Source: Scalesia atractyloides (Eukaryota; Streptophyta; Magnoliopsida; Asterales; Asteraceae). From it: 64,000 bases of DNA. Position 1 is the stretch's first letter, and each line of letters opens with the position of its first letter. This document shows, one piece after another, positions 44,120-56,159 of the stretch. The notes under the pieces are model-generated. The model searched no databases and was not told the DNA's origin. It saw only the letters and a program-made list of their open reading frames with translations. Position numbers and translations under genes: made by a program. Location of the stretch: the NCBI GenBank assembly GCA_947069175.1, contig CAMTDV010000007.1:47582181-47646180 (forward strand), written 5' to 3'.

Positions 44120-45240
44120 TGCTTGGTCACCGATGGACATGACAGGGGTACCCAGGGACGTCGTGGAGCATGCGCTACAGACGTTTCCATCTGTGGAACC
44201 AGTTGTGAGAAGAAACGCAGCTTTGGTACTGAGAAAACTCATGCAATGAATGAACAAGTTTATGAGCTTCTCCAAGCTGGTATTCTGAGAGAGGTGTGCT
44301 ATCAAACTTGGGTAGCAAATCTAGTTATGGTCCAAAAACACAATGGGATGGCGCATGTGTGTTGATTTCAAAGATTTGAACAAAGCGTGCCCGAAAGACT
44401 ATTACTCTTTATCGGAGATCAATAAGAAAGTGGAATCTCTTGCTACTTTTCGTTGGAAATGTTTCCTAGATTGCTACAAGGGCTATCACAAGATCCAAAT
44501 GAAAACTGAAGACGAGGATAAAACAACGTTCCGCATGGACAAAGGAATCTTTTGTTATACAAAAATGCCCTTTGGGTTACGAAATGCGGGAGCTACTTAT
44601 CAACGCTTAATGGACCACATCTTTGGTGATGACATAGGTGTACCGTTGAAGTATATATTGATGACCTTGTCATTATGAGCCCCAATGAAGAAGTGATGTT
44701 GACAAATATTCGAAAAACTTTCGCGTCCCTACGTAAGGTTAACCTAAAATTGAATCCCAGAAAATGTTCATTCGGGATGGAAGAAGGGAAATTCCTGGGT
44801 TTTATCGTTACACAAGACGGCTTTAAGGTCAACCCAGAGAAAGTTGAAGCAATCTAGCGTATGCCTTCACCGTCAACCATTAAAGAAATGCAATGGCTGG
44901 CAAGTCGACTAGCTGCGCTGAACCGATTCCTGGCGAATCATGCGACAAAATCTTTTCCATTCATCAATACATTACGAAATTGTGTAAAACAAAACAAGTT
45001 CCAGTGGACCCCAGATGCAGAGAGAGCTTTTCAGCAAATGAAAGACTGTTTGATTCAATTACCTACTCTCACCGCTCCATGCAAAGATGAACCATTGGTT
45101 TTGATTCTTTTTGCTTCAGACATCGTAGTTAGCTCAGTCTTGCTAGTGGAGCGCGTAGAGGTTCAAACTCCAATTTATTACGTCAGCAAAATGTTAACCG
45201 ACCCGAAAACATGATACTCAATGATGTAAAACTTGTATTA
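44120..45240 (+). pseudogene. Reverse transcriptase and RNase H of element E
   Basis: RT pieces are NEQVYELLQAGILREV, RMCVDFKDLNKACPKDYY, TKMPFGLRNAGATYQRLMD, then YIDDLVIMS across a frame change near 44650. KLNPRKCSFGMEEGKFLGF follows and a stop lies at 44855. The connection and RNase H part (44861-45214) contains LILFASDIVVSSVLL where the first RNase H Asp-containing strand is expected. Frame shifts near 44340 and 44640 and the stops break the ORF. Confidence 0.85.
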
Positions 45241-45376
45241 GCAATGGTTCATGCATCCGTCGGTTGCGCAGATATTTCTCTGGCCATGTGATCACAGTTC
45301 TTACAAACTACCATCTTGGTCAAGTCTTGTCTAAACCTGATGTTTCCGGCCGGTTAGCAAAGTGGGCTATTGAATT

Positions 45377-45390
45377 GGGGGGGGGGGGGG
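45377..45390. repeat. Run of 14 G
   Basis: Homopolymer G inserted in the RNase H connection of element E, beside a frame change. An expansion after loss of function. Confidence 0.9.
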
Positions 45391-45512
45391 CACAATATTG
45401 TTTATAAACCGCGACCAACCATTAGGGGTTAGATCTTAGCCAACTTCATTACTGAGGTTCCAAGCAACAAGGCACAAGAGTGTGAGGCTGTTCAAAATCA
45501 AATACCTATTAT

Positions 45513-45880
45513 GGACGATAGTGTATGGACCCTAAACACTGATGGCGCATCCAATGATGACGGTGCAGGGGCGGGTCTTCGTTTAATCAGCCCCGATAAT
45601 CATGAATTTACTTACAACATCAGGTTGAATAAAAACATTTCCCGCGGGCCTTCGTTTAGCAATCAAAATGGGCACTAAGAATTTGGAGGCAAACGTAGAT
45701 TCCCTTTTAGTAGCCGGGCAAATCAATGGCCTTTATGATGCAAAAGGCGAGACAATGCCCTGTATCTTGAACAGGCGAAGTCTTTGATTAGCAAATTTCA
45801 AACTTTTAAGGTAATTCACATCAACTGCAGTGAAAACAAACATGCGGATGCGCTTAGCAAAATTGGCGGCAACCAGTTTT
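45513..45880 (+). pseudogene. Archaeal-type second RNase H domain of element E
   Basis: WTLNTDGASNDDGAGAGLRL shows the D-G-A-S start and glycine-rich turn of the aRNase H of Tat elements; the end has NKHADALSKIGG. A frame change and stops lie between (45640-45740). This domain is additional to the retroviral-type RNase H and is found in the Tat/Ogre branch. Confidence 0.8.
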
Positions 45881-45889
45881 AAGAACCTC

Positions 45890-47188
45890 ACAAAATAAGT
45901 GCGTTGAAGTACCCTTCCGTGTCGTTACGACAAGTCAATGTGGTAATGGGAAATCCCTATTGGATGTCTCCAGTCATCATGTTCTTACAATCTGGCGTGC
46001 TCCCAGACAACAAAACGGAGGCGAGGAAAGTCCAAAACAAAGTGCTAAATTATGAAATGGCAGACAAAATACTTTTTCGGAAGTCATATCTTGGACCACT
46101 CCTTCGCTGCGTTGACTCACAAGATGCACAGTACTTGGTCCGCGAGATTCATGAAGGGTTATGTGGAAATTCATGCCGACCCACGCATGGTAGTAGTGAA
46201 AATCAGGACTACCGGGAATTATTGGTCGGGCATTCATTTAGACGAGTCCAGACATTGAGGAAGTGCGCGTCATGTCAACGACACGCTCCCAAAACACTGC
46301 GCCCCAAAAATCCTTTAATCCCAGTAACAACAACGTGGCCTTTTCAGTAATGGGCAATTGACGTGGTGGGGCCTTTTCCCAATGCCCCGGGTGCTGTAAA
46401 GTTTATAATTATAGCCGTTGATTATTTCACCAAGTGGGTAGAGGCCAAGCCGCTCGCGTCAACCATTGCAACACTAGTTCGTAAATTTATCTGGAACACA
46501 TTTTCTGTCATTTTGGTCTACCTTTGCGCATAGTCAGCAATAATGGCCCCAATTTTGCCTCCGAAGATTTACAACAATGGATGAACGAGATGTATATTTA
46601 GCATGTGTTTACTTCGTTCGCGCACCCTCAAGGCAATGGCCAAGTTGAGAGTATCAACAAAAGTATCATTGAAGGAATTAAGGCAAGATTGGGAATAGCA
46701 TGGAGAGGCTGGGTTGATGAGTTACGAAGTATCCTTTGGGCTCATCGGACTATGCCAAAAACTAGCACATGAAACACCTTTTAGCCATGTTTATGGAACT
46801 GAGGCGGTGATCCCAGCTGAGATTGGTCTCCCATCACCGCGCTTGTTCACTATGCAAACCAGAACAATGACGAAGCGCAGGCTTGATTTGGACCTCCTTG
46901 AGGAAAGACGTCAAAACGCCGCAATCAATTAGGCCAAATACAAATCAAAGCTCGAAAATTATTATAATGCGCGAGTCCGCATATGTACTTTTCTTCCTGT
47001 AGATTTTTGTTTCAAGAGATAATGACGCATCAAACGCTGAGTGCCCAGGGAAGCTCGCGCCTAAATGGGAAGGCCCATATGTAATTCATGAAGTCTTAGA
47101 TAAGGGTGCATAAACCCTCAAACGGTTGGATGGCACAAATGTTCCCAGGACTTGGAACGCGCAACAATTACGACGATGCTATATTTAA
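45890..47188 (+). pseudogene. Integrase of element E, catalytic Asp changed
   Basis: The zinc region ends CASCQRHAPK (about 46265). The core has WAIDVVGPFPNAPGAVKF (first D). Then IVSNNGPNFA appears where the family has S-D-N-G, so the second catalytic Asp is Asn (about 46536). HPQGNGQVESINKSI keeps the Glu. ETPFSHVYGTEAVIPAEIG follows (46714-46932). The end GTNVPRTWNAQQLRRCY leads to a stop near 47188. Multiple frame changes. Inactive. Confidence 0.88.
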
Positions 47189-47754
47189 TCTTAGCATCTT
47201 TACACGCACCGGCCTTGCGCCTTATTATTTTTGGTGCAAAAGATCGCTACTTACAGATATCTCATGGTCTATGTAATCTTATCGACTTTGTACATGGCCC
47301 CTGTGCCTTATCTTTAATACAAAAAAAGTTGTTACTTACATTGCAATGTTACTTATTTATGCCTTGTTACAAATGCGGGAAACCACTTTGCGTATACGCA
47401 AAAACATTATGGTATAGTACAAGTCTCATGAACAAAACCTACCTTAGGGTCAGCCGCAAACCAATGCGCGCAGACGGGGTTGTGACTAATTCATACATGA
47501 GCTTATTACCAACTTTATTTGCTTTACCTACACAAAGTAGTTATTTTCACACAGATATTGTAACTCAAAACATATGCAACGGGTTATTATTTAGTACATG
47601 ACCATATCGGGTCAAAAAGTACAATAAAGTAGCTACATAATCACCAAAACAAAATGCATAAAGCTTGTACAATTTACAAAAGTGGGATTACAACAAATGA
47701 TAGATTCTCCCCTTACATCTGTCCTAAACACAACAAGCGGCAAAAACTCACATA
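47189..47754 (+). other. Spacer between integrase and antisense gene
   Basis: An ORF (47152-47601) runs from the integrase end but has no domain. No promoter or repeat was recognised. Confidence 0.5.
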
Positions 47755-50700
47755 CTATTCCTCTGCCCCTTCAACTTTTGTGGCTTTGTCATGGAAGATG
47801 TCATTCAAACATTCAATAAAATCATCATGTTGCAGAGCTTCACTCATCAGATCCATCGGTAGTTTTAGACGGTCATACTCCTGCTTCGCCTTAGTAAAGG
47901 CAACGCTAGTATTGACCCCATGAGTAGCGGCGCGGCTGGTATCCCAGGATACGTCTAAGCATGCGTTACGTGATGAGCACATTCTGCGTAACGCTGAGCA
48001 TAGCCATCATGGCGCGCCGTGACCATCAGCTTGGCCACGGCGCTGTCTAGCTCCATCAAATTGAGAATGGAATTCTCAATATGTACAGAAAAAGTAAATG
48101 GAATGAGAATCATGATAAACGATCGATCAAAACAATAAAAGGTTAAGACTTACACTCAGAACCCCATGTTGGTGCATCCAGAGCGTATTGTTCGTTAACG
48201 ACTCAACCATCTTTCTGTCGTAACGCGCGCCACATCTGAATCCTCAATCTTCTGCTCCGCAAGCTCAGCACGTTTTACGTCCATGCCTATCTTCACCTCA
48301 AAGAGTTTCATCTTTTCTTGATCCTCTAGGTGTTCGGCGGTGCAGCTTAGGCTTTTCGACATTGGCGACTAGGAATCTTTCTTCATAACTTCAAGAGCCG
48401 CCTTAGTCTCCTCCTGGTTATGCAACAACGATGTAAGTTTGGCTATCTCCTGATTTCGTAAGATTAGAGTGGCAGAAATTTCTACCTCCTATTCGCTGTG
48501 CTCGCGATGAGATTTAGCCTCTTCTACGGCAGCTATGGCTTCTTCTTTCTCCTTTTTCAAGCAGTTCTATTTCAGCGCGCAGGCTCACACCCTCATTCCT
48601 CAGAGATATCTTCTCATTGTTGTCCCTCTTGCAGGCTTCTTTCCACAACTTACGTTCCTTAGAAAGCGTGGCAGTGGCAGCTTCCGTTTTCTTTTTCCAC
48701 CCCATCACTGACCACTCCTCCATTTTCTGCGCGTCGGCGAATTTAGCCTTTTCGGCTTCAAACTCTTGTCTTTGCGGGACCATTTGCACCCGCTCAACCG
48801 CCATCTCTTTCTTCACAACTTCAAATATTTCATGATCTTTATGCATACTGCGCCACTCGCGGATTATTTTATGGGTATTGGAAGCGGAACTGGCTGCTAA
48901 TTGTAAATAAGAATGATAAGTTTGTTCGTAGCTCTGTTCACCGCGCGCTTTCACCTCCGCTGGAGGAAAAGCACCCTTAAACCACTCACGACACACTTGC
49001 CAGTGGCTAAACTTCTCGCCTTGTTTCAACTTCCAAACTGGCATGTGAAGGTCAACAAGACGTTTCTCCGAGTAGGATAGATAATAATAGGCACCTGGGG
49101 TTTCATCTGGACAAATCAGGGATCCTTTGTCAGGAGGGAGTGCCCAAGTCCTTCAGCACCACCCTCTGACACTTGTTTGGCGGAATGAAGTTCCGGGGAG
49201 CGGTATCCTTAGGAAAGTCATCAACAGGTGGTCCCTTGAGTTCCTCTTCAACCGCATATTTTCTTTCCTGGCGCAACTGTTTCCTCAACACCTAAGCTTG
49301 CCTTCACATCCTTAACACTCGACTCACCACCCCTTGCACTCTACGCCTGCACAGTATCATAAGTGGGTGATGGTTTTGTACAGTCTCTGCTGCACGATAG
49401 GAATGGATGGTGTAAAGATTGGGATTTCATCTTTCCCTGTCTAACAAATGCGTGAAATGGTTATACAAGACCTTTAAAATACCAAGCGAAAGGTTAAAGT
49501 TTTACCTGGCAAAAAATTGTTGCAAGAGCATCAAGATTACCGCGCTTTCATATGGTTTTCTTTCTGGTGATCTTCTTGGGCGGTTGAACAACAGTATCAT
49601 CTTTCAGGAGAGTTCTTTTCTCAGACCTCCTCTTCAGAGGCTCCGGACTTGAGTCCAAGTCAATCGGGTCATCAATGTTCGCTGATGGTATCTCCGCAGC
49701 ATCCTAAGGCTCGAGTTTGGGCTTTCTCAAGACTATAGGCGTAAGGCCTTCCAAGGAATAAGACACCACTACATAGTCAACCAAAGTGTCAGGCACAGAG
49801 CACGTACCTTTTGGAGGCTCCGCCTTGGCTATCGCAAGCTTTTAGGTGCACCAGTACTAGGCCCTGCGCGCCTTTTCTTCATAGAATCTGGGCCGATACC
49901 AGGTTCAGCAACACACCTACATCATTGGCAGCATACACTAAGCAAAATGAAGGATGTGTAAATAACAAACGGATAGCACTTACCGCTACCAGACGAGGGA
50001 ACTGTTAGATCTTCATCTTGGGGCAACTCAAAGTTCCCAAGTATCTGGAATACCAAGTCGGTTCTTTCGGCTTTAGGTGAACATTTTTCATCCGCCCATT
50101 CTCTCTCTGATACACTGCAATATACAACGAAACCCTACATAAAAGCGCATGTTAAGCAATGATTTGCAAGAAGTAATAACACAATAATCGAACTTACTCT
50201 TGTCCTCTTCCATGTACACTGGTTTCTCGCGGCGGTAGGAATTCCACAACGAACTCATTCCTGCGGCAATCAAAGCCCTCTCTTGTAGTTGAACGGCCGA
50301 GATCTCGTTGATGTCCTGGTACCAAGATTCACGGTCAGGAATAGAGATGGTCTCCATTGGAATATCTTCTGCGCCGCGGAAGTGCATCTTCAAGGGGATG
50401 ACTCCGGGTTTGATATCGAAAAATTTATGTTTCCAATCATGATAAGATTTGGGCGGCCTGTGCATGATTTTCTTGGCTTGAATGTGGTGTTGGAACGAGT
50501 AAAACCCTAATGCACAGTGAAGTTGGTAGAAAACTGATACAGTTTTCAGTTGGATGAATATCCATCGTCTGACACATAAACTCAAAGTGTTTTATCCTAA
50601 CCATCCCTATAGGATTCAATTGGGAAATGTGGAATTTGTAAAAATCAAGGACGTCCAAGAAAAATATTTCACCGGCAACCTAAAGTTCCCATCTGCAAAA

Positions 50701-50899
50701 TGATCAAAAACAAAGTTATATTGCCTGGTGGGGCCTTTGCAGTAGTATCACCTTCGGCAGGGTACCGGGCACCCCATTTCCCCGAAAAGCGGAAACCTGA
50801 GACAAGTTTCTTGAAGCTATTCTCCGACCATTTTAACACTGGCAGCAAGCTCGTTGTCTCTTTGACGGCGGCACCTTCAGGCCAATCTTCGGTCATCAT
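47755..50899 (-). pseudogene. Antisense spliced gene of element E (putative gypsy-type transposon domain), broken
   Basis: Minus-strand ATG at 50899 (MMTEDWPEGA) within the LTR. Exon 1 covers FYKFHISQLNPIGMVRIKHF, KKIMHRPPKSYHDWKHKFF and ERALIAAGMSSLW, which I recognise as the plant 'putative gypsy type transposon' domain (Pfam Transposase_28). GTAAGT at 50197 and TTGCAG at 50115 bound an 83-base intron. Exon 2 (50114-49984) ends at a second GTAAGT, with a possible 67-base intron to 49917. Downstream is a long predicted coiled coil (48514-49044, rich in K/E/A) and a last piece at 47755-47982 (LNDIFHDKATKVEGAEE). Two or more frame changes in exon 1 make this copy non-functional. Role unknown; such antisense ORFs are known from Tat-lineage elements. 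Confidence 0.72.
50115..50197 (-). other. Predicted intron 1 of the antisense gene (83 bp)
   Basis: Consensus donor AGA|GTAAGT and acceptor TATTGCAG on the minus strand. The flanking text continues the protein (VYMEEDK to the W-A-D-E-K region), while the intron has no similarity. Confidence 0.6.
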
Positions 50900-51006
50900 T
50901 TTAGAGTAATATGCAAATCAGGATCAAGAGGGGTTTTGGAGAAGAGAATTTTGGAGGAGATATAATGAGATGGGGAAGTGGGTGAATTTCCAATAGCCGA
51001 ATCGAG

Positions 51007-51014
51007 TATTTATA
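51007..51014 (-). promoter_or_regulatory. Antisense TATA box in the second LTR of element E
   Basis: Minus strand TATAAATA in GAGTATAAATAC, about 110 bases upstream of the antisense ATG at 50899. This is the promoter candidate for the full antisense gene. Confidence 0.65.
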
Positions 51015-52100
51015 CTCATCGCATTTAATGCCTGGGGAAACGTGACGCCCCCAAGCACCTGGAGACGAAGCCATATATGACACATGGAGGGCAAGTGGGA
51101 GTCTGACAGGTGCCACGCGGCGTGGTCGTTACTTTTCTATGATTCATTAATGAAAAAACATCTGACACTATTGACAGCTTGCCACACAGCCGTCAGATGT
51201 CACTTTCATCCCCATTTCTCTCAACAACTTGCTTGCGAGCCTGTCAGCTTTATTAAAATTCAAATTTCAAATAGCTTATCTTGAGCAGTGTTTTTCCTTC
51301 ACCAAGAGGTTTTCTTTTGTTTCTTCATCATAGAGGTCTATAACGACTTACACCCTTTGTAAACAATGCGCATACATGATTTTTATTATAGTCCAGTGCT
51401 CCACTTACTTGCTAGTTGCGCATAGGAGCAACACTGGACTGGGAGGACTTGGAGGATATGGTCCCAGAAACCCTGCGCGCAGGAGACCATACCATCAGAA
51501 TGACAGCAGGTCGCTTGATAAACCTTGTACACCTTGCGCAACGGTAAGTCAGACCTAAAAAGAGCAGGTAAACCTTGGCAAGGGTAAGTCAGACCTGAAA
51601 GCGCATTTCTTATTAAACCTTGTGCAAGGACAAAGAGCAAAAACATCTAAACTTCATTTAACATCCTTGCGCAGAACCGCGCAAGGGTATGGTTAAGCTT
51701 GAAGTAAGAGAGCTATCAAAACTCTTAAGTCTGGGCACAAATATCTTCACACGTAGGTAACAAAGAACTAAGCTAAATGAATCTTTTCTGTTATAACTAA
51801 CTAAACATGTGGCATTAGATTAAGGCTCCACAGCCTTGGATCTTCTAGAAGCATTAAATGGCAATTGTGCAGGCCTTTATTCGGTTATAACTGAATATGA
51901 CGTGGCAACATCGGGACGTCTATCTTGCACTCAAATGTCAGCTTAATCTTCATGAAGATCTAAAGCGTATCACTGTCCATGTGGCTCTTCCCCAATGGTG
52001 AATCATTTTCTAATCTGTGTGCCTGGATGGAGATGTAACCACTAACGGTGAAAAAGATTCCGTTATAATTCCGTTACATCCTGACACCCAAATCTCTGGC

Positions 52101-52108
52101 TATAAATA
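52101..52108 (+). promoter_or_regulatory. Sense TATA box in the second LTR of element E
   Basis: TATAAATA, same context as 41456-41463. Confidence 0.6.
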
Positions 52109-52376
52109 GAAGACTTGAGGTACAAGCTATTCATTCACTCCTTACTACTTACACTTCATCTTCTACAAGTCACTATATTTATTCTCACGCTGGAGTGTAG
52201 TCACAGAGAGAACCCCCTTTCTCCCCATGGCGAGACTAACAGCGGTTTTCAGTTTTGTAGTGATTCTGGACGAAGTTCTTCACATCGACGATCAAACAGG
52301 AGATCAACCTTCACATGCAGAAACCATGTCCACGTGCCTAGATCTTTTTGATAGATATCGGTTCGGTGTTTATTCA

Positions 52377-52590
52377 TTGCGCCATCTGATTTCTCCTTTT
52401 CAAATCTTCGTCTTTTGTTTGTTTCTTACAACCTTCAATTTTCATGGCTGATGGTTCGTCGAGTTTGCCATGAGGTACTCGAGCCAAAGTCAGGAACACA
52501 GTTCATGTTTCTCAGGTCGACGGAAAAGTGGAGGAAGGATTCTCCTAGGATGCTGATGTTCTTCACGACTCCGGTCGTGTGAACATTCTA
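52377..52590 (+). repeat. Leader fragment of a second tandem unit of element E
   Basis: Matches the sequence after the 5' LTR (from 41732) up to GTGAACATTC, then jumps into LTR text. It represents all that is left of the second unit's internal region. Confidence 0.75.
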
Positions 52591-52731
52591 TTAACGGCGA
52601 TTTTCAGTTTTGTAGTGCTTCTGGACGAAGTTCTTCACATCGACAATCAAATCGGAGATCAACTTCACATGCAGAAACCATGTCCACGTGCCCAGATCTA
52701 TCCCGATAGATCCCGGCTTGGTGTTTCTTCA
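52591..52731 (+). repeat. 3'-terminal fragment of a third LTR of element E
   Basis: TTAACGGCGATTTTCAG to GGTGTTTCTTCA corresponds to the last 141-150 bases of both LTRs. After the terminal CA the sequence becomes unrelated (AGGGGGTCATG), marking the true right border. Confidence 0.8.
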
Positions 52732-54640
52732 AGGGGGTCATGTATACTCACGCTTTGCGTAGTAATTTCCATGTTAGTGGGTTTAATGTGTTGAGAGTTT
52801 GGACACCGAAGTTACCCTACAATGGGGAAAATGAAGGTGTATGAGTTCGTAGGGTTGATGACGGATTCAGATGTGGGAATCTAGATTATTAGAAAGTATG
52901 TATTCAAGGAAATTACATCTTGTCTAGACACTCAATCTGGACACTATGCCTTAGTGTGTTTTTATGGATACCAGATCACCCGTTAGAATACAAAGTTGAG
53001 GAATAAAAAACATAGACGGTTTTGACCAATCTCATAACATTCAACCATGGCTTAGTTGACATTATGGTTTGGTTTATTATATATATATATTATTATATAT
53101 TATATATTATTGTTTGTCTAAGTCATATATTGTCATGCATGGAGGTAGGATGAATTCTATCTATTTAACCTCATTGTACTGATTCACCACAGCACAAAAT
53201 CATCAACTTAGTTGATGATTTCGGTTGGTCATGAATATCAGGCTAATGAAAGTATATAATTTACTAAGTAGCTAAACGAGGTCAGCCCAACGTGTGCATA
53301 CCCAACATGGAAAATGTTAGAAAAGAGGTGGGGTTTGCTCACATTGTTTCTTGGAAGCTACTTAGAACATCATCTAAATCATCAAGTAACCAAGTGAAAC
53401 TCAAACTACACTAGTGCATTCCAATCATGGAAAATGTTTTGAGACTTGGTGTACTTTGGACACTTTGTTACTAGAAATTACTTGATTGAATGTTTATTGT
53501 TAAAGAAAATTGGATTATATACTAACTAAGTGAGGTAGTGGAATCATAGTTGGAAAGCCAAGGCTTCATTGTTCACACTTTACCAAAACACAAGTCTCAC
53601 AACATTGAAGGTTGTGGGACTTAGATGGTTTCAACACTTTGTAGGTTGTCTGGAAACCTTTAGAACAATAGGTTCTTGACGTTTTGAGCCTCTAACCTTC
53701 TAGAAATCAACTATACACAAGCCCCACTAACATGAGTTTGATTGAGAACAAGGTTGGTACAAGATTCTCACAAGAGGAACAAATAATGAACCATGTTTGT
53801 AAAGTTTCTATAAAACAGAATTTGAATCTAACTTTGGAGCCTTATGCAAGTGATGTACCACCTTGTTACACCTTAGTGAACCTTGGGTAACATCCTTGAA
53901 GGTCATCCAAGTAGATTGATGCAAGAAAACAAGAATAGAAGAAGAAGTTAGAACTCACTTAGAACACTTGAGAGTATTCTGCCCAAAATAGAATTTTCTT
54001 GAGAGAATTTGAGTGTTTAAAGAAGATTTGAGAGTTTGTAAAGTGTTCGGAGAGTGTGGAGGACATGTATATAGTTGGGGATTAGGGTTTGGATTTAAAG
54101 AAGGTTTGAAGGTGATTGGAGAAGAAAGGAGGTTGAAAAGGAGGTCCAATCCCGTGTTTGCACAATTCTGCCCTCCTAGAGGGTGGTCACGGCCCGTAAG
54201 TTACTGGTTACGGTCCGTAACCACTTTCAAATTTCAAAAATTTCAGCTTTGGCCCTTTATGTTTGGTGGTTTGTCTAATTATGCAATATCTTTAGTATGT
54301 TAAGTGTTTTTAGGGCATTTTAAGGCATGTACAAGCATGTGTATCGTATGAATGTGTATGAGTATAATCCCGAACATAAAATAAACGTCAAGTATAATTC
54401 GGTTTCGTATATAAACACGTATTCGAGATTGATTAAGTATTATGTATGTATGAATAAACGAGTGTGAATAAAAATGTATTTCCATTATGATCAAAGTGTC
54501 AAGATTACATAGATTTAAATGAAATTCGATTACAAAGTTTCCAAAATAGAAAGTATGAAAATACGAATCGTTACAATCTTCACACAGTTTCTTTCCATCA
54601 AGGTTTGTCTTCTTTTTCATCGTCACACATACATAGACCC
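52732..54640. other. Unassigned repeat-like DNA, probably an LTR remnant
   Basis: No coding domain. An AT microsatellite lies at about 53079-53109. Near 54180-54225 there is GGTCACGGCCCGTAAG and TTACGGTCCGTAA, inverted words that I associate with Tekay-type LTRs. A candidate minus-strand TATA (TATATACATG) lies at about 54067. No LTR borders or target duplications were fixed. Confidence 0.3.
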
Positions 54641-56159
54641 TGAAGTTAGAGTGATGCCCGTATCTCTTTGACCGAGAAGATCCCGAGTCACATTGTGGAA
54701 ATTAAAATAAACCCTAAATTGATCTTAGTAAGTGATTATAACACAACAGTCCACATGATGCTGAAATTTTAATAGATTCTCGTGAGCATCAAATCCAAAA
54801 AGGTCAGTATTTTATTTCTTGTAAGAAATTGTTTTGCGATCTACTACAGTGATGGCAGTGAGTATCAGTTGGTGCTAGGTATGGGATGCTACTATCGTAG
54901 AATCGTAGCCGAGTTTGTATTATCATTGCTGTTGTTGTTGTTTGATTGCTACTTTAAATTTTGATTTTTAAGGCAAGTTTGTAAGGGATTGCTCTCATTT
55001 GTTGAATTTTTGCTTATTGCAAGCGAAATTTCTGCAGGTGGGTTATTTTGAAGTTTCCAATTTTTTTGTTTTACCTTTTTTTGTTGGCCAAGAGCCCGAC
55101 ATGTGTTTATTGATTGTCGATTATAAGTATTTGTAGATTCCTAACAATATTGAAATGCATGTTTACTTTGGTTTTTTTGTTTGTGGATAGGTTTTTCAAT
55201 TTTTTTGTTTTGTTGTTATTGGTAGGTGATTTTGTTGCTGGATAGCTGCACTTTGCTAGCTGGATAATTAGTTAGTGGCATAGCATTATGGCCTGTTATG
55301 TTTGGTTTATAACTGTGAGTTAATGTGCTTTAGATTTTTTGGCTTGATTATTATCGTTGTTAACTTCGTATAAGTCTGATTCGTTATTGGAGTTTCTCGA
55401 TTTGAATAGTTATTTTTATTGTTAAGTCTTCTCTGTTTGTGTTGGATATGCAACGATGTATGATGTATGGTTGATGGTATGCCCTTGGTTTTTGTTTTGG
55501 TATCAGGCTGAAGATGATACTGTTTTCGGCAGGTTGAGGCTCAAATTGTTGGGTCAAAATTGGAGACCCAAGGTTATAAGGTTTGGGAGTAATTCTATGT
55601 CGAATAAAGAGGTTGTGGCGGATGAGTGGGTTTAGGTTTCTTTGACCATCATAAGTGCACAATAAATGTCACATTTTGGAAAAAAATTCATAAATGGGAG
55701 CAAGATGAACCTTTTCTTGACGTAGCATGCTAATTGCTGGTGAGCACCACGCAAGATTCTACGTTCGTCGCATGCCATCGTATTTGATCATGCAAAACTA
55801 CATATGAAATAAAAGGTTAATTTCTCTCTCTTTATTATATATATATATAATATAATTCAACTTGGCTATACATACTTATATAGTAAAGAAGTTGTATGTG
55901 ATTTTTTAATATTTTATCATGTTGATCCAAGTTACAAGAAAGTGATAGGTAAGGAAGTATGATTAGGTTGTTTGTACAAGTGTTTGCAACTGTGTTTCGT
56001 TTGGTTTAGCCGTATGTATGTTTTAAAATGCTATGCATTTATGATTGTGGGCAAATTAGTTGATTTTCTTTTAGTTGTTTCTCTCTCTATTTTTTTTTGT
56101 GATCAGACGTGAGTTCCATAAGAAAAAATTAGGTTGATTCTTTTTGTTTGTTGAGCAGT
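54641..56159. other. T-rich non-coding DNA, possibly flank of the MADS-box remnant
   Basis: Long T/G-rich tracts like plant intron or promoter sequence. The ORFs at 54782-54964 and 55384-55662 have no domain. Nothing can be assigned. Confidence 0.3.

Larger units (their letters stand above)
50652..52376 (+). repeat. Second LTR of element E (1725 bp)
   Basis: Matches 40005-41731. Followed not by flanking DNA but by primer-binding-site-like TTGCGCCATC and leader sequence, so it served as a shared LTR between two tandem units. A purine-rich tract AAAAATCAAGGA precedes it. Confidence 0.85.
40005..52731 (+). mobile_element. Element E: Tat/Retand-like Ty3/gypsy element with antisense gene and tandem-unit debris
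   Basis: LTR 40005-41731, primer-binding site, gag, protease, RT, RNase H, a second archaeal-type RNase H and integrase on the plus strand (42310-47188). A spacer follows, then an antisense gene on the minus strand (47755-50899) and a second LTR (50652-52376). After it come 214 bases of leader and the last 141 bases of a third LTR copy. The additional RNase H and the antisense 3' gene are marks of the Tat lineage. All coding parts carry lesions. No target duplication was found, as expected if the right end is rearranged. Confidence 0.85.
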
